Shown here one piece after another: positions 26,302 to 34,753 of a stretch of DNA of 52,466 nucleotides (positions are counted from its first letter, which is position 1; every line of letters begins with the position of its first letter). Below the pieces are notes generated by a model. It did no database searches. It saw only the letters and a list, made by a program, of their open reading frames with translations, and was not told the DNA's origin. This DNA comes from an uncultured Lachnospiraceae bacterium. GTDB lineage: Bacteria > Bacillota > Clostridia > Lachnospirales > Lachnospiraceae. Location of the stretch: positions 1 through 52,466 of the forward strand of contig CAJUFE010000021.1 in NCBI GenBank assembly GCA_910585635.1, read 5' to 3'. Made by a program: the position numbers and the translations under genes.

Positions 26302-28017
26302 CTACAAGGCCAGCCTGCTCCGGTACTCTATGGGCGTCATCCCCGTGGCTTTGTGGAACACCTTGGAGAAATACTGCCCGTCCGGCGCGTAGCCCAGAAG
26401 CTGTGCCAGGGCCGAGATCTTCAGCTCTGGCTCATATTGTAAGAAACGCTTGGCCAGCCCCACTCACCGGCCGATCAGCCAGGCGGGGTAGCGGCAGCCC
26501 ATGACCTTTTGGAAGCTGCGGCCCAGATATTCCTCGTTCCGATACAGGACCTGTCCGGCCAGAAAACGCAGGTTCAGAGCCTGGCAGTCCAGGAAACGGT
26601 AGGTGGCCAGGATCATCTCCCGGACCCGCTGCTGCTCCTTGCCGGTGGTGATGGGACCTTTGCCAGCGGTCACACGCTCCTTGCCTGCGGCCATCAGCCC
26701 CTTATCAGCGGTGATGGGACCTTTGTCAGCGGTCACGCGCTCCTTGCCTGCGGCCATCAGCCCCTTGTCAGCGGTGATGGGACCTTTGCCAGCGGCCACA
26801 CGCTCCTTGTCTGCGGCCATCAGCCCCTTGCAGGCCGCCAGGGTCATCGCGGTCTCCATGAACAGCTCCCGCTCTGCCGTCCCCATACACAGCTCACCCT
26901 CTGCCGTCCCCATGCACAGCTCATGCCCAATCCCCTCTCCGGACGGAGACAGTCTCTTCCCATACCCGGCCTTGCAGATCCAGTCCGCTGTCTCCTTCTT
27001 CTGGCGCAGTGTGTAGCCCTTGCGCTCCATCTTAAAGAAGGTAAAGTAGACCTCCTCCAGAAGGCTCACCAGATCCTCTGCCCCCCGGATCGAGGGAAGG
27101 TCCACCACCGCGTCCACCGAACTCCTCACCTGAGCGAAGAAGGGATAGGAAAGGAGGGCGTCATCCACCGTCTCTGCCACGCCGATCCGGAAAAGCTCCT
27201 CCAGCTGTCCGTAGAGCCGGCTGGCGTCCCCGATCCGCCCGCTCTCGCTGACCGCGGTAAAGATCGGGACCGGGTCCCGTTTCTTTAGCTCTCCCTTGAG
27301 CATCCGGACGCTCTCCTCCACAGCCTCCGCCCGCTCGTCCAGCATGAAGATCATCTGTCCCTTCACATAGGTGGCCAGGAGGACATACGGGTCTCCCAGC
27401 TGCTCCCGCAGGATGTTCTGGAGGATGAACTGCTCTAAAAGGTCAAAGCCGCTCTCCCGCAGGAAGGCTAAGAGCCGCACCGACAGCTGCTGCAGGTCAT
27501 GCTCCGCCGCAAAGAGCTGGAAATCCTCCTCCTTAAAAGCCCCGCCAAAGAGCAGGTCCCGAAAAAGCTGCTCTCTGGCCTTGGGCAGCAGGCGGGCCAC
27601 GGTGCTGACATAGGCCCTCTCCTGCTCCTTCTGGGACCGTACCCTCTCGATCTGAGCCTTCACCTTATCTAACACCTCCAGGATCTGGGGCTCATCACAA
27701 GGCTTTAACAGGTAATACCGGATCCCCTGCTCCATGGCCTTACTGGTATAGGCAAATTCTCCATAGCCGGATAGGACCACGAACTCCACCCAGGGCATCT
27801 CCTCCCGCACCCGGCAGATCAGCTCGATCCCGTCCATCCCCGGCATCTTGATATCCGTCAGCACGATATCCGGTGAAAGGCTCCTGATCTTTTCCAGCCC
27901 CTCCACCCCGTTCCAGGCGGTCCCCACCAGGGTCATCCCGAAGCGCTCCCAGTCGATCAGGGAAGCCATGCCCTCCCGCTCGATCTCCTCGTCGTCCACG
28001 ATCAGTATCTTATACAT
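26302..28017 (-). pseudogene. YesN/AraC-type response regulator with an in-frame TGA in the DNA-binding domain
   Basis: ATG at 28017. Receiver domain intact: ILIVDDEEIEREG, phospho-Asp in IVLTDIKMPGMDG, Lys in RYYLLKPCDE. A middle region and a block of 7-residue repeats follow, then the AraC domain (LRFLAGQVLYRNEEYLGRSF). TGA at 26464-26466 interrupts it after PAWLIGR, yet the same frame continues perfectly (VGLAKRFLQYEPELKISALA, GYAPDGQYFSKVF, GMTPIEYRS) to a TAG at 26302. Read through, the protein is about 571 residues. The TGA sits where family members have Arg or similar (a CGA to TGA change would do). As written, the second HTH is lost. Overlaps the kinase gene by eight bases. Confidence 0.88.
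26647..26832. repeat. 63-bp (21-bp sub-unit) in-frame repeat in the response regulator gene
   Basis: Nearly three 63-bp copies, each made of three related 21-bp units, giving residues such as MAAGKER, VTADKGP, ITADKGL. It lies between the receiver-side region and the AraC domain and was probably expanded recently, as copies differ by few bases. Confidence 0.9.
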
Positions 28018-29770
28018 GCTCTGGCTCCTCTTTGATCCGGGGGATCCGGATACAGACCTTTGTCCCCTCCCCCGGCGTACTGTCAATGGTCATCCTGCAA
28101 TCCGCTGAAAGCAGCGCCAGCCGCTCCCGGATGTTCTGTAAGCCGATCCCGTGTCCCTTAGGCACGCAGGTGCCGTCCCGCACCTTCTTAAGCTCCTGTG
28201 CCACCATCCCCGGCCCGGTATCCTCCACCATGAAGGTTAGGACCTCCTCCTGCTCCACGGCCCGCACCCGCACCTGACAGACCTCCATAGAGCGGTCCAC
28301 CCCGTAGCTGATCGCATTTTCCACCAGGGGCTGGAGGATCATCTTCGGCACGTAGTATCCCTCCATACAGCCCTCCCTCTCCACCGAGAACCTGGCCCGG
28401 TTCTTATAGCGGGACTGCTGGATCGTGATATAGCTCTCCAGCATAGCCAGCTCCTCCCCTGCGGTCACGAAGGCTTTTTTCGAGAGCACCCCTCTCAGCA
28501 GGCTCCCCAGCTGGATGATCATCTGGGAGGCTCCGGCCGTATCGCCCCCCTTGACCATCCAGTTCAAGGAGTTCAAGGTATTATAGAGAAAATGGGGATT
28601 GATCTGGGACTGGAGCATCTTATACCGGGTATCCTTGATCAGCAGCTGCTTTTCGTAGTTTTCGTAGATCATCTCATCGATCTTGGTCAGCATGATGGCA
28701 AACTCCTGGCTCAGCCGGCCGGCCTCATCCTGACCCGGCTCCGGGGAGAGGAGCTTCTTCGCCCCTTTAAAATCCCCCTGCTCCACCACCTTCATGGAGA
28801 CGGTCAGCTCCTCTAAGGGCCTGGTGATCGCCGCAGCCACCCGGCGCAGGAACAGGATGGCGCAGGCGAAGATCAGCGCCATCACGGCGGAGACGCCATA
28901 GCGCAGCCGTAAGACCTGCCCGTAGATCTCGGAATAGGGAAAAAGATCCACATACATCCAGCCGGTCTCCCGGGACTTTTCGTAGCATAAAAAGGTCCGC
29001 TCTCCCCCATAGTGGATCACCTGCCAGCCCCTCTCCTCGGTCATAGCCGGCAGGGTAAGGCCCGAAGGGTCCCCGTCCTGGTAGATCATCCCCTGGTCCG
29101 AATAGACGAACAGGGTGGCATGCTCCGCCTCCAAGCTGTCCGCCTGCTGCCGGATCAGCCCCGCGATATCGCTGGTAAAGACCAGGCTGCCCAGATAGTC
29201 CAGACTGGCATTTTTCGTCTCCAGGATATCCCGCCCCGAGAGCATATAGGGGTAGTCCTCCGTGGGGGAGAGACGGACATAGCCGCCCCGCTTTTCATGG
29301 AACTGGTCCAGGAGCCCGGCCATCACCGTCTCGTGGATCTGGCCCGTATAGGTCCCGGCCGTAAAGGTCACCTGGTCCTGGTCCGTGTAGATCACATTTT
29401 TGATCACATCCTGGGCAAAGATCTGCTCCTGGAGGATCGTCAGCAGCTGCTTCTTGGCATAATTGTAGTCCGTGGACAAGTATGGCAGCTGTTCCATCTG
29501 GAACAGCTTGTCCTGGACCTCCCGACCGGTGGCCACCTCAGCGGTCAGCGCCTCGATCCGGGCCAGCTCCCCATTGACCCGCTGGGCGAAAAAGTCCAGC
29601 TCCGCCTGGGACCTGGCATAGAGCTGGCGGTCATAGATGCGGAAGGTGACCTGCAGCGCCGCCATGACGCACCCGTAGATCAGCAGCGCGGCGGCCAGAA
29701 AGGTGACGGTCATCTTCCTGGAAAGCTCTAAGTCCCGGAAACGGCGTTCCCATATCTCGATCCTGCCCAT
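28010..29770 (-). CDS. YesM-type sensor histidine kinase
   Basis: 586 residues. Membrane helix near residues 20-42, extracytoplasmic sensor region to about 290, second helix (YGVSAVMALIFACAILFLRR), HAMP-like linker, then the His kinase core with the phospho-acceptor His in QSQINPHFLYNTLNSLN, N-box LVENAISYGVD, and ATP-lid VEDTGPGM and GHGIGLQNIRERL. It senses an outside ligand, probably a sugar, and phosphorylates the adjacent regulator. ATG at 29770 follows GGAGGGC. It starts 10 bases after the DeoR gene. Confidence 0.93.
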   Translation of the reverse strand: MGRIEIWERRFRDLELSRKMTVTFLAAALLIYGCVMAALQVTFRIYDRQLYARSQAELDFFAQRVNGELARIEALTAEVATGREVQDKLFQMEQLPYLSTDYNYAKKQLLTILQEQIFAQDVIKNVIYTDQDQVTFTAGTYTGQIHETVMAGLLDQFHEKRGGYVRLSPTEDYPYMLSGRDILETKNASLDYLGSLVFTSDIAGLIRQQADSLEAEHATLFVYSDQGMIYQDGDPSGLTLPAMTEERGWQVIHYGGERTFLCYEKSRETGWMYVDLFPYSEIYGQVLRLRYGVSAVMALIFACAILFLRRVAAAITRPLEELTVSMKVVEQGDFKGAKKLLSPEPGQDEAGRLSQEFAIMLTKIDEMIYENYEKQLLIKDTRYKMLQSQINPHFLYNTLNSLNWMVKGGDTAGASQMIIQLGSLLRGVLSKKAFVTAGEELAMLESYITIQQSRYKNRARFSVEREGCMEGYYVPKMILQPLVENAISYGVDRSMEVCQVRVRAVEQEEVLTFMVEDTGPGMVAQELKKVRDGTCVPKGHGIGLQNIRERLALLSADCRMTIDSTPGEGTKVCIRIPRIKEEPEHV

Positions 29771-29780
29771 AAAGCCCTCC

Positions 29781-30557
29781 TCATGCCTGCTGTGCCACGC
29801 TCACGCGGACCTGGCACTGGACAAAAAGCTCTCTGTACTTTTCCGGCGGCTCCACATCGGTAAAGATCCGCTGGAAAGCATCGATCGGCGCATAGACCAT
29901 CAGGGCCGACCGGTCAAATTTCGAACGGTCGATCAGCAGATAATGGACGCGGCTCTGCTCCAGCGCCACCCTTTTGACCTCATATTCCTCCGGAGAAGCA
30001 TTGGCCGCGCCCTGCTCCGTGAGCCCGGTGCAAGCCATGAAGGCTTTCTGGATGTGGCAGCGCCGCAGATATTCCTGGCAGCCATTCCCCACAGCAGAGG
30101 CCGAGCGCGTATTGATGATCCCCGGCAGCATGATGGTCTTGATGTTATCATGGGCCAGCGCCTTCGAGGCCACCAGGATACTGTTGGTGATGACCGTCAG
30201 GTTCGCCACATCGGTCAGATGATCCATAATCTTCAGCGTAGAGGTCCCGGTATCGATGTAGATCGTATCATTGTCCTCCACGATGGAAGCCGCCGCACAG
30301 GCGATCTTATCCTTCGCCTCCGCGTTCTTGATATTCCGTTCCGAATAGGCGATCAGGCCGTCCATAGGGACTTCCTTAGGCGCTACATAGACGACCCCTC
30401 CGTAGACCTTTTCGATCGTCCCTCGGGGGATCAGCTTATCCAGGTCCCGCCGCAGGGTCACCTTAGCGATCTGGAACACCTCACAAAGCTCATCCAGGGA
30501 GACGGATCCCTTCTCCGCGATATATCTTTCGATCTCATCCAGCCGATGGATCCTCAT
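29781..30557 (-). CDS. DeoR/GlpR-family transcriptional regulator
   Basis: 258 residues. N-terminal winged helix (RIHRLDEIERYIAEKGSVSL, FQIAKVTLRRDLDKLIPRG) and a C-terminal DeoR sensor domain with IYIDTGTSTLKIM and TGLTEQGAANASPEEYEVK, which binds phosphorylated sugars in this family. It is divergent from the dehydrogenase-aldolase-kinase operon, so it probably represses that operon when its phosphorylated intermediate is absent; it also lies just upstream of the YesM gene and may be co-transcribed with it. ATG at 30557 follows AAAGGAG. Confidence 0.92.
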   Translation of the reverse strand: MRIHRLDEIERYIAEKGSVSLDELCEVFQIAKVTLRRDLDKLIPRGTIEKVYGGVVYVAPKEVPMDGLIAYSERNIKNAEAKDKIACAAASIVEDNDTIYIDTGTSTLKIMDHLTDVANLTVITNSILVASKALAHDNIKTIMLPGIINTRSASAVGNGCQEYLRRCHIQKAFMACTGLTEQGAANASPEEYEVKRVALEQSRVHYLLIDRSKFDRSALMVYAPIDAFQRIFTDVEPPEKYRELFVQCQVRVSVAQQA

Positions 30558-30755
30558 AGACGCAACTCCTTTCTACCCTTTCATGCGCCCGGCATACCGG
30601 AACGCGCGCCGCTCATCAACAAGATCTGATGATATCCTGATCATCTCTGATCCATTTTCATGCCCACTTTGGCAAAAAAGCCCTTTTAGCTATTATACCA
30701 TATCCTCTTTTACCTGGAAACGCTAAAAAACTTTTATAAAAACGATAATATATAG

Positions 30756-30784
30756 TTGACTTTTATATAATATTTTGATAATAT
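30756..30784 (+). promoter_or_regulatory. Promoter of the dehydrogenase-aldolase-kinase operon
   Basis: TTGACT (30756-30761), 17 bases of AT-rich DNA, TAATAT (30779-30784). The 312-base gap between the divergent genes holds this promoter and the operator below; the DeoR promoter is not clear to me. Confidence 0.78.
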
Positions 30785-30793
30785 ATAGGCATA

Positions 30794-30807
30794 ATGTTGA
30801 TCAACAT
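30794..30807. promoter_or_regulatory. Perfect palindrome at the transcription start (operator)
   Basis: ATGTTGATCAACAT, 14 bases, about 10 bases downstream of the -10 box, where a bound repressor would block initiation. The DeoR protein next door or a LacI-type protein elsewhere could use it. Confidence 0.6.
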
Positions 30808-30869
30808 ATCATCATTACATATTCACAACGTGACATGACCTTATACAACATACATAAGGAGGTATGGAT

Positions 30870-32021
30870 ATGGCATTTGGCTCTCTATTCCCGCCCAGAG
30901 TGCTCGCAGGGAGCGGAGCATTGGAGCTGGCGGCCCCGGTCTGGCGGCAGATGGGGCAGAAGGCGCTGATCGTCACGGACCCGATGATGGTCAGCCTGGG
31001 GAACATCGCAAAGCTGGAAGAGGTCTTAAAAAAGGCCGGGCTTTCTTACTGCGTCTATCCGGACATCACAGGCGAGCCCACGGACATCATGATCGTGCAA
31101 GGCCTGCAGCTCTATCAGGAGCAGCACTGTGACTTCCTGATCGCCCTGGGCGGCGGCAGTGCGCTGGATTCGATGAAGGCGATCGGCGCATTAGCCACCA
31201 ACGGAGGACGGATCTCCGACTATATGGGAAAAGAGATCCAGATCCCCCCCCCGCCTATGACCGCGATCCCCACCACAGCCGGTACCGGATCAGAGGCGAC
31301 CCAGTTCACGATCATCAACGACACCACGCGGGAGATCAAGATGCTCCTGAAAGGACAGGTGCTGATGCCCCAGCTGGCGGTGGTAGACCCACAGTTCACC
31401 GTCACCGCGCCGAAGCCGGTGACCGCGTCCACCGGCATGGATGCGTTCACCCACGCTGTCGAGGCCTACACCTCGAAAAAAGCCACAAAGCTGTCGGATA
31501 CCTTTGCCATCTCCGCCATCCGGAGGATCGTGCGATACCTGCCCTTAGCTTACGCCGACGGGAACGATATGGAGGCCCGGGAAGAGATGGCGCTCGCGGC
31601 ACTGGAAGCCGGTATCGCGTTCAACAATGCTTCCGTCACCGTGGTCCACGGGATGAGCCGCCCGATCGGCGCCTTGTTCCACGTCCCTCACGGCATCTCC
31701 AATGCGATGCTGGACGAACGATGCTTTGCCTATGTGCTGGACGGCGCCTATGACCGGTTCGGAGACCTGGCCAGGGCAGTGGGCGCCGCTTCCAGCCAGG
31801 ATACCGACCGAGGAGCGGCCGAAAAGTTCCTGGAGGTGGTGCAGACCCTCTGTAAGATCTGCCAGATCCCCACCCTGCAGGGATACGGGATCGACCGGGA
31901 CGCCTTCTTCCAGGCGATGGATAAGATGGCGGAGGATGCCATGGACAGCGGCAGCCCCTCCAATACCAGGAAGCCCCTGACAAAAGAGGATCTGCTCTCG
32001 ATCTACCGGTCCCTGTGGTGA
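30870..32021 (+). CDS. Iron-containing alcohol dehydrogenase
   Basis: 383 residues. ATG at 30870 is six bases after AGGAGGT; the ATG at 30864 touches it. Type III dehydrogenase: NAD-binding GGGSALDSMKA, IPTTAGTGSEATQFTIIND, and metal-ligand His residues in FTHAVEAYTS, VVHGMSRPIGALFHVPHGIS. Reduces aldehydes to alcohols or the reverse. Residues around 130 contain PPPP encoded partly by a run of nine C. First gene of the operon; it probably disposes of the aldehyde made by the aldolase. Confidence 0.92.
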   Translation: MAFGSLFPPRVLAGSGALELAAPVWRQMGQKALIVTDPMMVSLGNIAKLEEVLKKAGLSYCVYPDITGEPTDIMIVQGLQLYQEQHCDFLIALGGGSALDSMKAIGALATNGGRISDYMGKEIQIPPPPMTAIPTTAGTGSEATQFTIINDTTREIKMLLKGQVLMPQLAVVDPQFTVTAPKPVTASTGMDAFTHAVEAYTSKKATKLSDTFAISAIRRIVRYLPLAYADGNDMEAREEMALAALEAGIAFNNASVTVVHGMSRPIGALFHVPHGISNAMLDERCFAYVLDGAYDRFGDLARAVGAASSQDTDRGAAEKFLEVVQTLCKICQIPTLQGYGIDRDAFFQAMDKMAEDAMDSGSPSNTRKPLTKEDLLSIYRSLW

Positions 32022-32057
32022 TCGGCCCGCTTTCCGGACAGAAAAGGAGAAAAAACG

Positions 32058-32930
32058 ATGCTATGTTCAATGAAGGAGCTGCTGGACGCAGCAGAAAGAC
32101 AGGACCGGGCTGTAGGCGCCTTCAGCGTCTACAGCATGGAGACTGTCAAAGGGGCCGTCGCCGCCGCAGAGCAGATGGGTACGCCCATCATCCTGCAGAT
32201 CGCCGAGTCCCGCTTCCCTTATGCGCCGCTGGAGCTGATGGCGCCGATGATGCTGGGGGCGGCAAGGACGGCCCAGGTCCCGGTGGCCGTCCATCTGGAC
32301 CATGGGGTACATATGGAGACCATCAAACAGGCGCTGGACTACGGCTTCACATCGGTCATGCTGGATGCCTCTGCCTATCCATTAGAGGACAATATCCGGA
32401 TGACCAAGGAAGTCCTTAAGCTGGCCAGGGCCTATCACGCCGCAGTCGAGGCGGAGATCGGCTGTGTGGGCGGCAATGAAGGGCTGGGTGATATGGCGGA
32501 CCGCTATACAAAGCCGGAGGAGGCGGAGCGGTTCGCCCGGGAGACCGGGGTGGACGCCCTGGCTGTGGCCATCGGGAATGCTCATGGAAATTATCGGAGG
32601 CCCCCCAGTCTCCAGTTTTCGATCTTAAAAGAGATCCATGACCGTGTACCTATACCGCTGGTGCTCCACGGAGGCAGCGGCATCTCCTTTGGAGATTTCC
32701 GCAAGACGATCGCCGGCGGGATCCGCAAGGTCAATATCGCCACGGCGGGTCTGGAGGCCCTGGCCTCCGCCGCGAAAGAGGTCTTGTCCGATGACGGCAA
32801 TGCCTCATATTTTACGATGAGCCAGCGTATGTGCGAAAAGGTCTGCGCATGTGCCAAGACACACATTTACGTATTTAACTGCCAGGGGAGCCTGGCACAG
32901 ATAGAGGAGGGGACATCATGCTTGGGATGA
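32058..32930 (+). CDS. Class II fructose-bisphosphate-type aldolase (IolJ/GatY-like)
   Basis: 290 residues. LDHG with catalytic Asp and zinc His (VAVHLDHGVHMETIKQAL), AEIGCVGGNEG, AIGNAHGNY and LVLHGGSGIS are zinc-dependent aldolase blocks. Relatives cleave ketose phosphates to DHAP and an aldehyde. Next to an IolC-like kinase, cleavage of 2-deoxy-5-keto-gluconate 6-phosphate (the IolJ reaction) is the best guess, but tagatose or fructose bisphosphate cannot be excluded. ATG at 32058 follows AAGGAG. Confidence 0.87.
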   Translation: MLCSMKELLDAAERQDRAVGAFSVYSMETVKGAVAAAEQMGTPIILQIAESRFPYAPLELMAPMMLGAARTAQVPVAVHLDHGVHMETIKQALDYGFTSVMLDASAYPLEDNIRMTKEVLKLARAYHAAVEAEIGCVGGNEGLGDMADRYTKPEEAERFARETGVDALAVAIGNAHGNYRRPPSLQFSILKEIHDRVPIPLVLHGGSGISFGDFRKTIAGGIRKVNIATAGLEALASAAKEVLSDDGNASYFTMSQRMCEKVCACAKTHIYVFNCQGSLAQIEEGTSCLG

Positions 32931-33028
32931 TCGGGATATTAGCCGGGATCTTTGTATTGATCTTTTTGACCTGGAAGGGCGGGGCTGCCGCCATGCACAC
33001 GATGGCTGGGCTGCCGCCATGCAGATAG
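32918..33028 (+). pseudogene. 36-residue N-terminal remnant of a GntP-type permease
   Basis: ATG at 32918, with GAGGAGGGG upstream, overlaps the aldolase stop. The peptide begins MLGMIGILAGIFVLIFLTWK, which resembles the first helix of gluconate:proton symporters (GntP family), then runs into a short direct repeat (GGGCTGCCGCCATGCA twice, near 32980 and 33007) and stops. The remaining 400 or so residues are missing. It may be a deletion relic of the uptake gene for this pathway, or a small membrane protein. Too short for certainty. Confidence 0.5.
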
Positions 33029-33044
33029 ATAGGAGGATATCATC

Positions 33045-34082
33045 ATGAACGATACGGTAAAGACAAGTGGGCTGATCCAGTTCCCTAAAGGGCGCAAGTA
33101 TGATATGGTGCTGTTAGGACGTGTGGCGATCGACTTCAATCCAGTGGACTATTTCCAAACCCTGGCCGAGAGCACCACCTTTAAAAAGTATGTGGGCGGC
33201 TCACCGGCCAATACCGCCGTAGGCCTGTCCCGTCTGGGGAGAAAATGCGGATTTTTTGCGGCAGTCTCCGACGACCGGTTCGGCGACTATGTGACCGGGT
33301 ATTTTGAAAAGGAAGGGATCGACACCTCCCACATCGTCCGCTGCCAGAATGGAGAGAGCTTAGGGCTCACCTTCACGGAGATCCTCTCCCGGGATGAGAG
33401 CAGCATCTTGATGTATCGGAACGGGATCGCCGACCTGGCTCTGGATCCAAAGGATATCGACGAAAGCTACATCGCAGATTCTGCCTCTCTGCTGATCTCC
33501 GGGACCGCGTTGGCCCAGAGTCCTTCCCGTGAGGCCGCATTAAAGGCGATCGCGCTGGCGAAAAAGACCGTCACGCCGGTGATCTTTGACATCGACTATC
33601 GGGCGTATAACTGGAGGAGCCTGGATGAGATCGGACTGTACTATGCCGCTGCGGCCCGAGATGCGGCTATCATCATGGGCTCCAGAGAAGAATTCAATCT
33701 GACAGAACGGTTCCTGGGACTGGATGGCACCGATAGCACATCTGCCCGGTATTGGCTCTCCCAAAATGCCGCCATCGTGGTGATCAAGCACGGAAAAGAG
33801 GGCTCCACCGCCTACACCTGCAATGGCGAAAGCTACTCGATCAAGCCCTTCCCGGTAAACGCGCTGAAATCCTTCGGCGGCGGTGACGGCTACGCCTCCA
33901 GCTTCTTAAATGGCGTGCTGCAGGGCTGGGATATCATGGACTGCCTGGAGATGGGGAGCGCGGAGGCCGCCATGCTGGTGGCCAGCCACGGCTGCTCTGC
34001 CGATATGCCGTCAGAAGAGGCCGTCCGGGCATTTATCAAAAAGGAGAAGGAGCGATACGGTGAGATGATCGCCCGCGCCTAG
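33045..34082 (+). CDS. iolC: PfkB-family kinase, IolC-like (5-dehydro-2-deoxygluconokinase)
   Basis: 345 residues. GRVAIDFNP, KYVGGSPANTAVGLSRLG, EGIDTSHIV, ILMYRNGIADL, LLISGTALAQSPSREA and FDIDYRAYNW follow IolC closely; the catalytic Asp is in FGGGDGYASSFLNG. IolC phosphorylates 5-dehydro-2-deoxygluconate in myo-inositol breakdown. None of iolB, D, E or G is present, so the substrate may enter ready-made or differ. ATG at 33045 follows AGGAGG. The symbol reflects similarity, not proven function. Confidence 0.82.
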   Translation: MNDTVKTSGLIQFPKGRKYDMVLLGRVAIDFNPVDYFQTLAESTTFKKYVGGSPANTAVGLSRLGRKCGFFAAVSDDRFGDYVTGYFEKEGIDTSHIVRCQNGESLGLTFTEILSRDESSILMYRNGIADLALDPKDIDESYIADSASLLISGTALAQSPSREAALKAIALAKKTVTPVIFDIDYRAYNWRSLDEIGLYYAAAARDAAIIMGSREEFNLTERFLGLDGTDSTSARYWLSQNAAIVVIKHGKEGSTAYTCNGESYSIKPFPVNALKSFGGGDGYASSFLNGVLQGWDIMDCLEMGSAEAAMLVASHGCSADMPSEEAVRAFIKKEKERYGEMIARA

Positions 34083-34176
34083 ACGGTCTGCCTGGCAGAT
34101 GGACGGTCCATCCATCCGGCGAGCGTCTGCCATCGGATGGGACATCATCCGGGATACAAAAAGATACAAAAAAGAA

Positions 34177-34254
34177 GCTGCACCCATATCTTTGACACCG
34201 CTGCTTTACGGTCTCCACCGTCCAGCTCGATATGGGTGCAGCCTCTTTTGCTCT
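34177..34254. terminator. Bidirectional terminator after the kinase operon
   Basis: GCTGCACCCATATC (34177-34190) and its complement (34229-34242), followed by CTCTTTTGCTCTTT on plus and by a T-run on minus. It separates the operon from the convergent zinc-ribbon gene. Confidence 0.88.
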
Positions 34255-34336
34255 TTACCTTTCAATCGCCGCTATCTCTGCTCCTCTGCGCTTTCTCTTC
34301 AACATACCCGAGTTTTTTCTGCCGCTTTGGCCTCTG

Positions 34337-34699
34337 TCATGGCTCTGCCCCAGCCTCTGTCTCCTGGGCCGGTGCGCCTCCGTGATCCATCTGATAGCGC
34401 CGGTAGACCTTTGGCCCATACATGATCCCAAAGAGTACGAAGAACAGGATGACCAGGGCCACGCCCCGCTTCCAGCCCCAGGGCTCCCAGCCGCTCTTCT
34501 TCGTCTTTCTCTCCGGGACCGGCTCATAGGCGATCTTTTTCGGGAGAGGCCTTAACTGGACCTCCTCCTGCCCGGTCTCCCCGGAACGCTCCCAGGTGAT
34601 CCTATACTTTGCCTGGCACTGCAGGCATGTCTCGATGTCCGGATGCTGCTCATCCAGCTCCAAGGCCCCTCCACAGGAAGGGCATCGCAGTTCTTTCAT
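34337..34699 (-). CDS. Small zinc-ribbon membrane protein
   Basis: About 120 residues from ATG 34699 (GGAGG upstream). N-terminus MKELRCPSCGGALELDE with a second pair CLQC forms a four-Cys zinc ribbon; a single helix (GVALVILFFVLFGIMYG) follows at about residue 85, then a short acidic tail. Function unknown. It lies downstream of and in the same direction as the next membrane protein, probably one transcript. Confidence 0.72.
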   Translation of the reverse strand: MKELRCPSCGGALELDEQHPDIETCLQCQAKYRITWERSGETGQEEVQLRPLPKKIAYEPVPERKTKKSGWEPWGWKRGVALVILFFVLFGIMYGPKVYRRYQMDHGGAPAQETEAGAEP

Positions 34700-34753
34700 C
34701 CCGATACCTCCGTTCCCTATCTCTTCCAACTACTCCGGTCCTCTCCGGCCAGC

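Noticed and set aside
26464..26466. Selenocysteine at the TGA of the response regulator
   Set aside because: The position is Arg-like in the family, not Cys, and no clear selenocysteine hairpin follows; a nonsense change or error is simpler.
29012..29731. Plus-strand frame of 239 codons opposite the histidine kinase
   Set aside because: No motifs, no ribosome site; shadow of the kinase frame.
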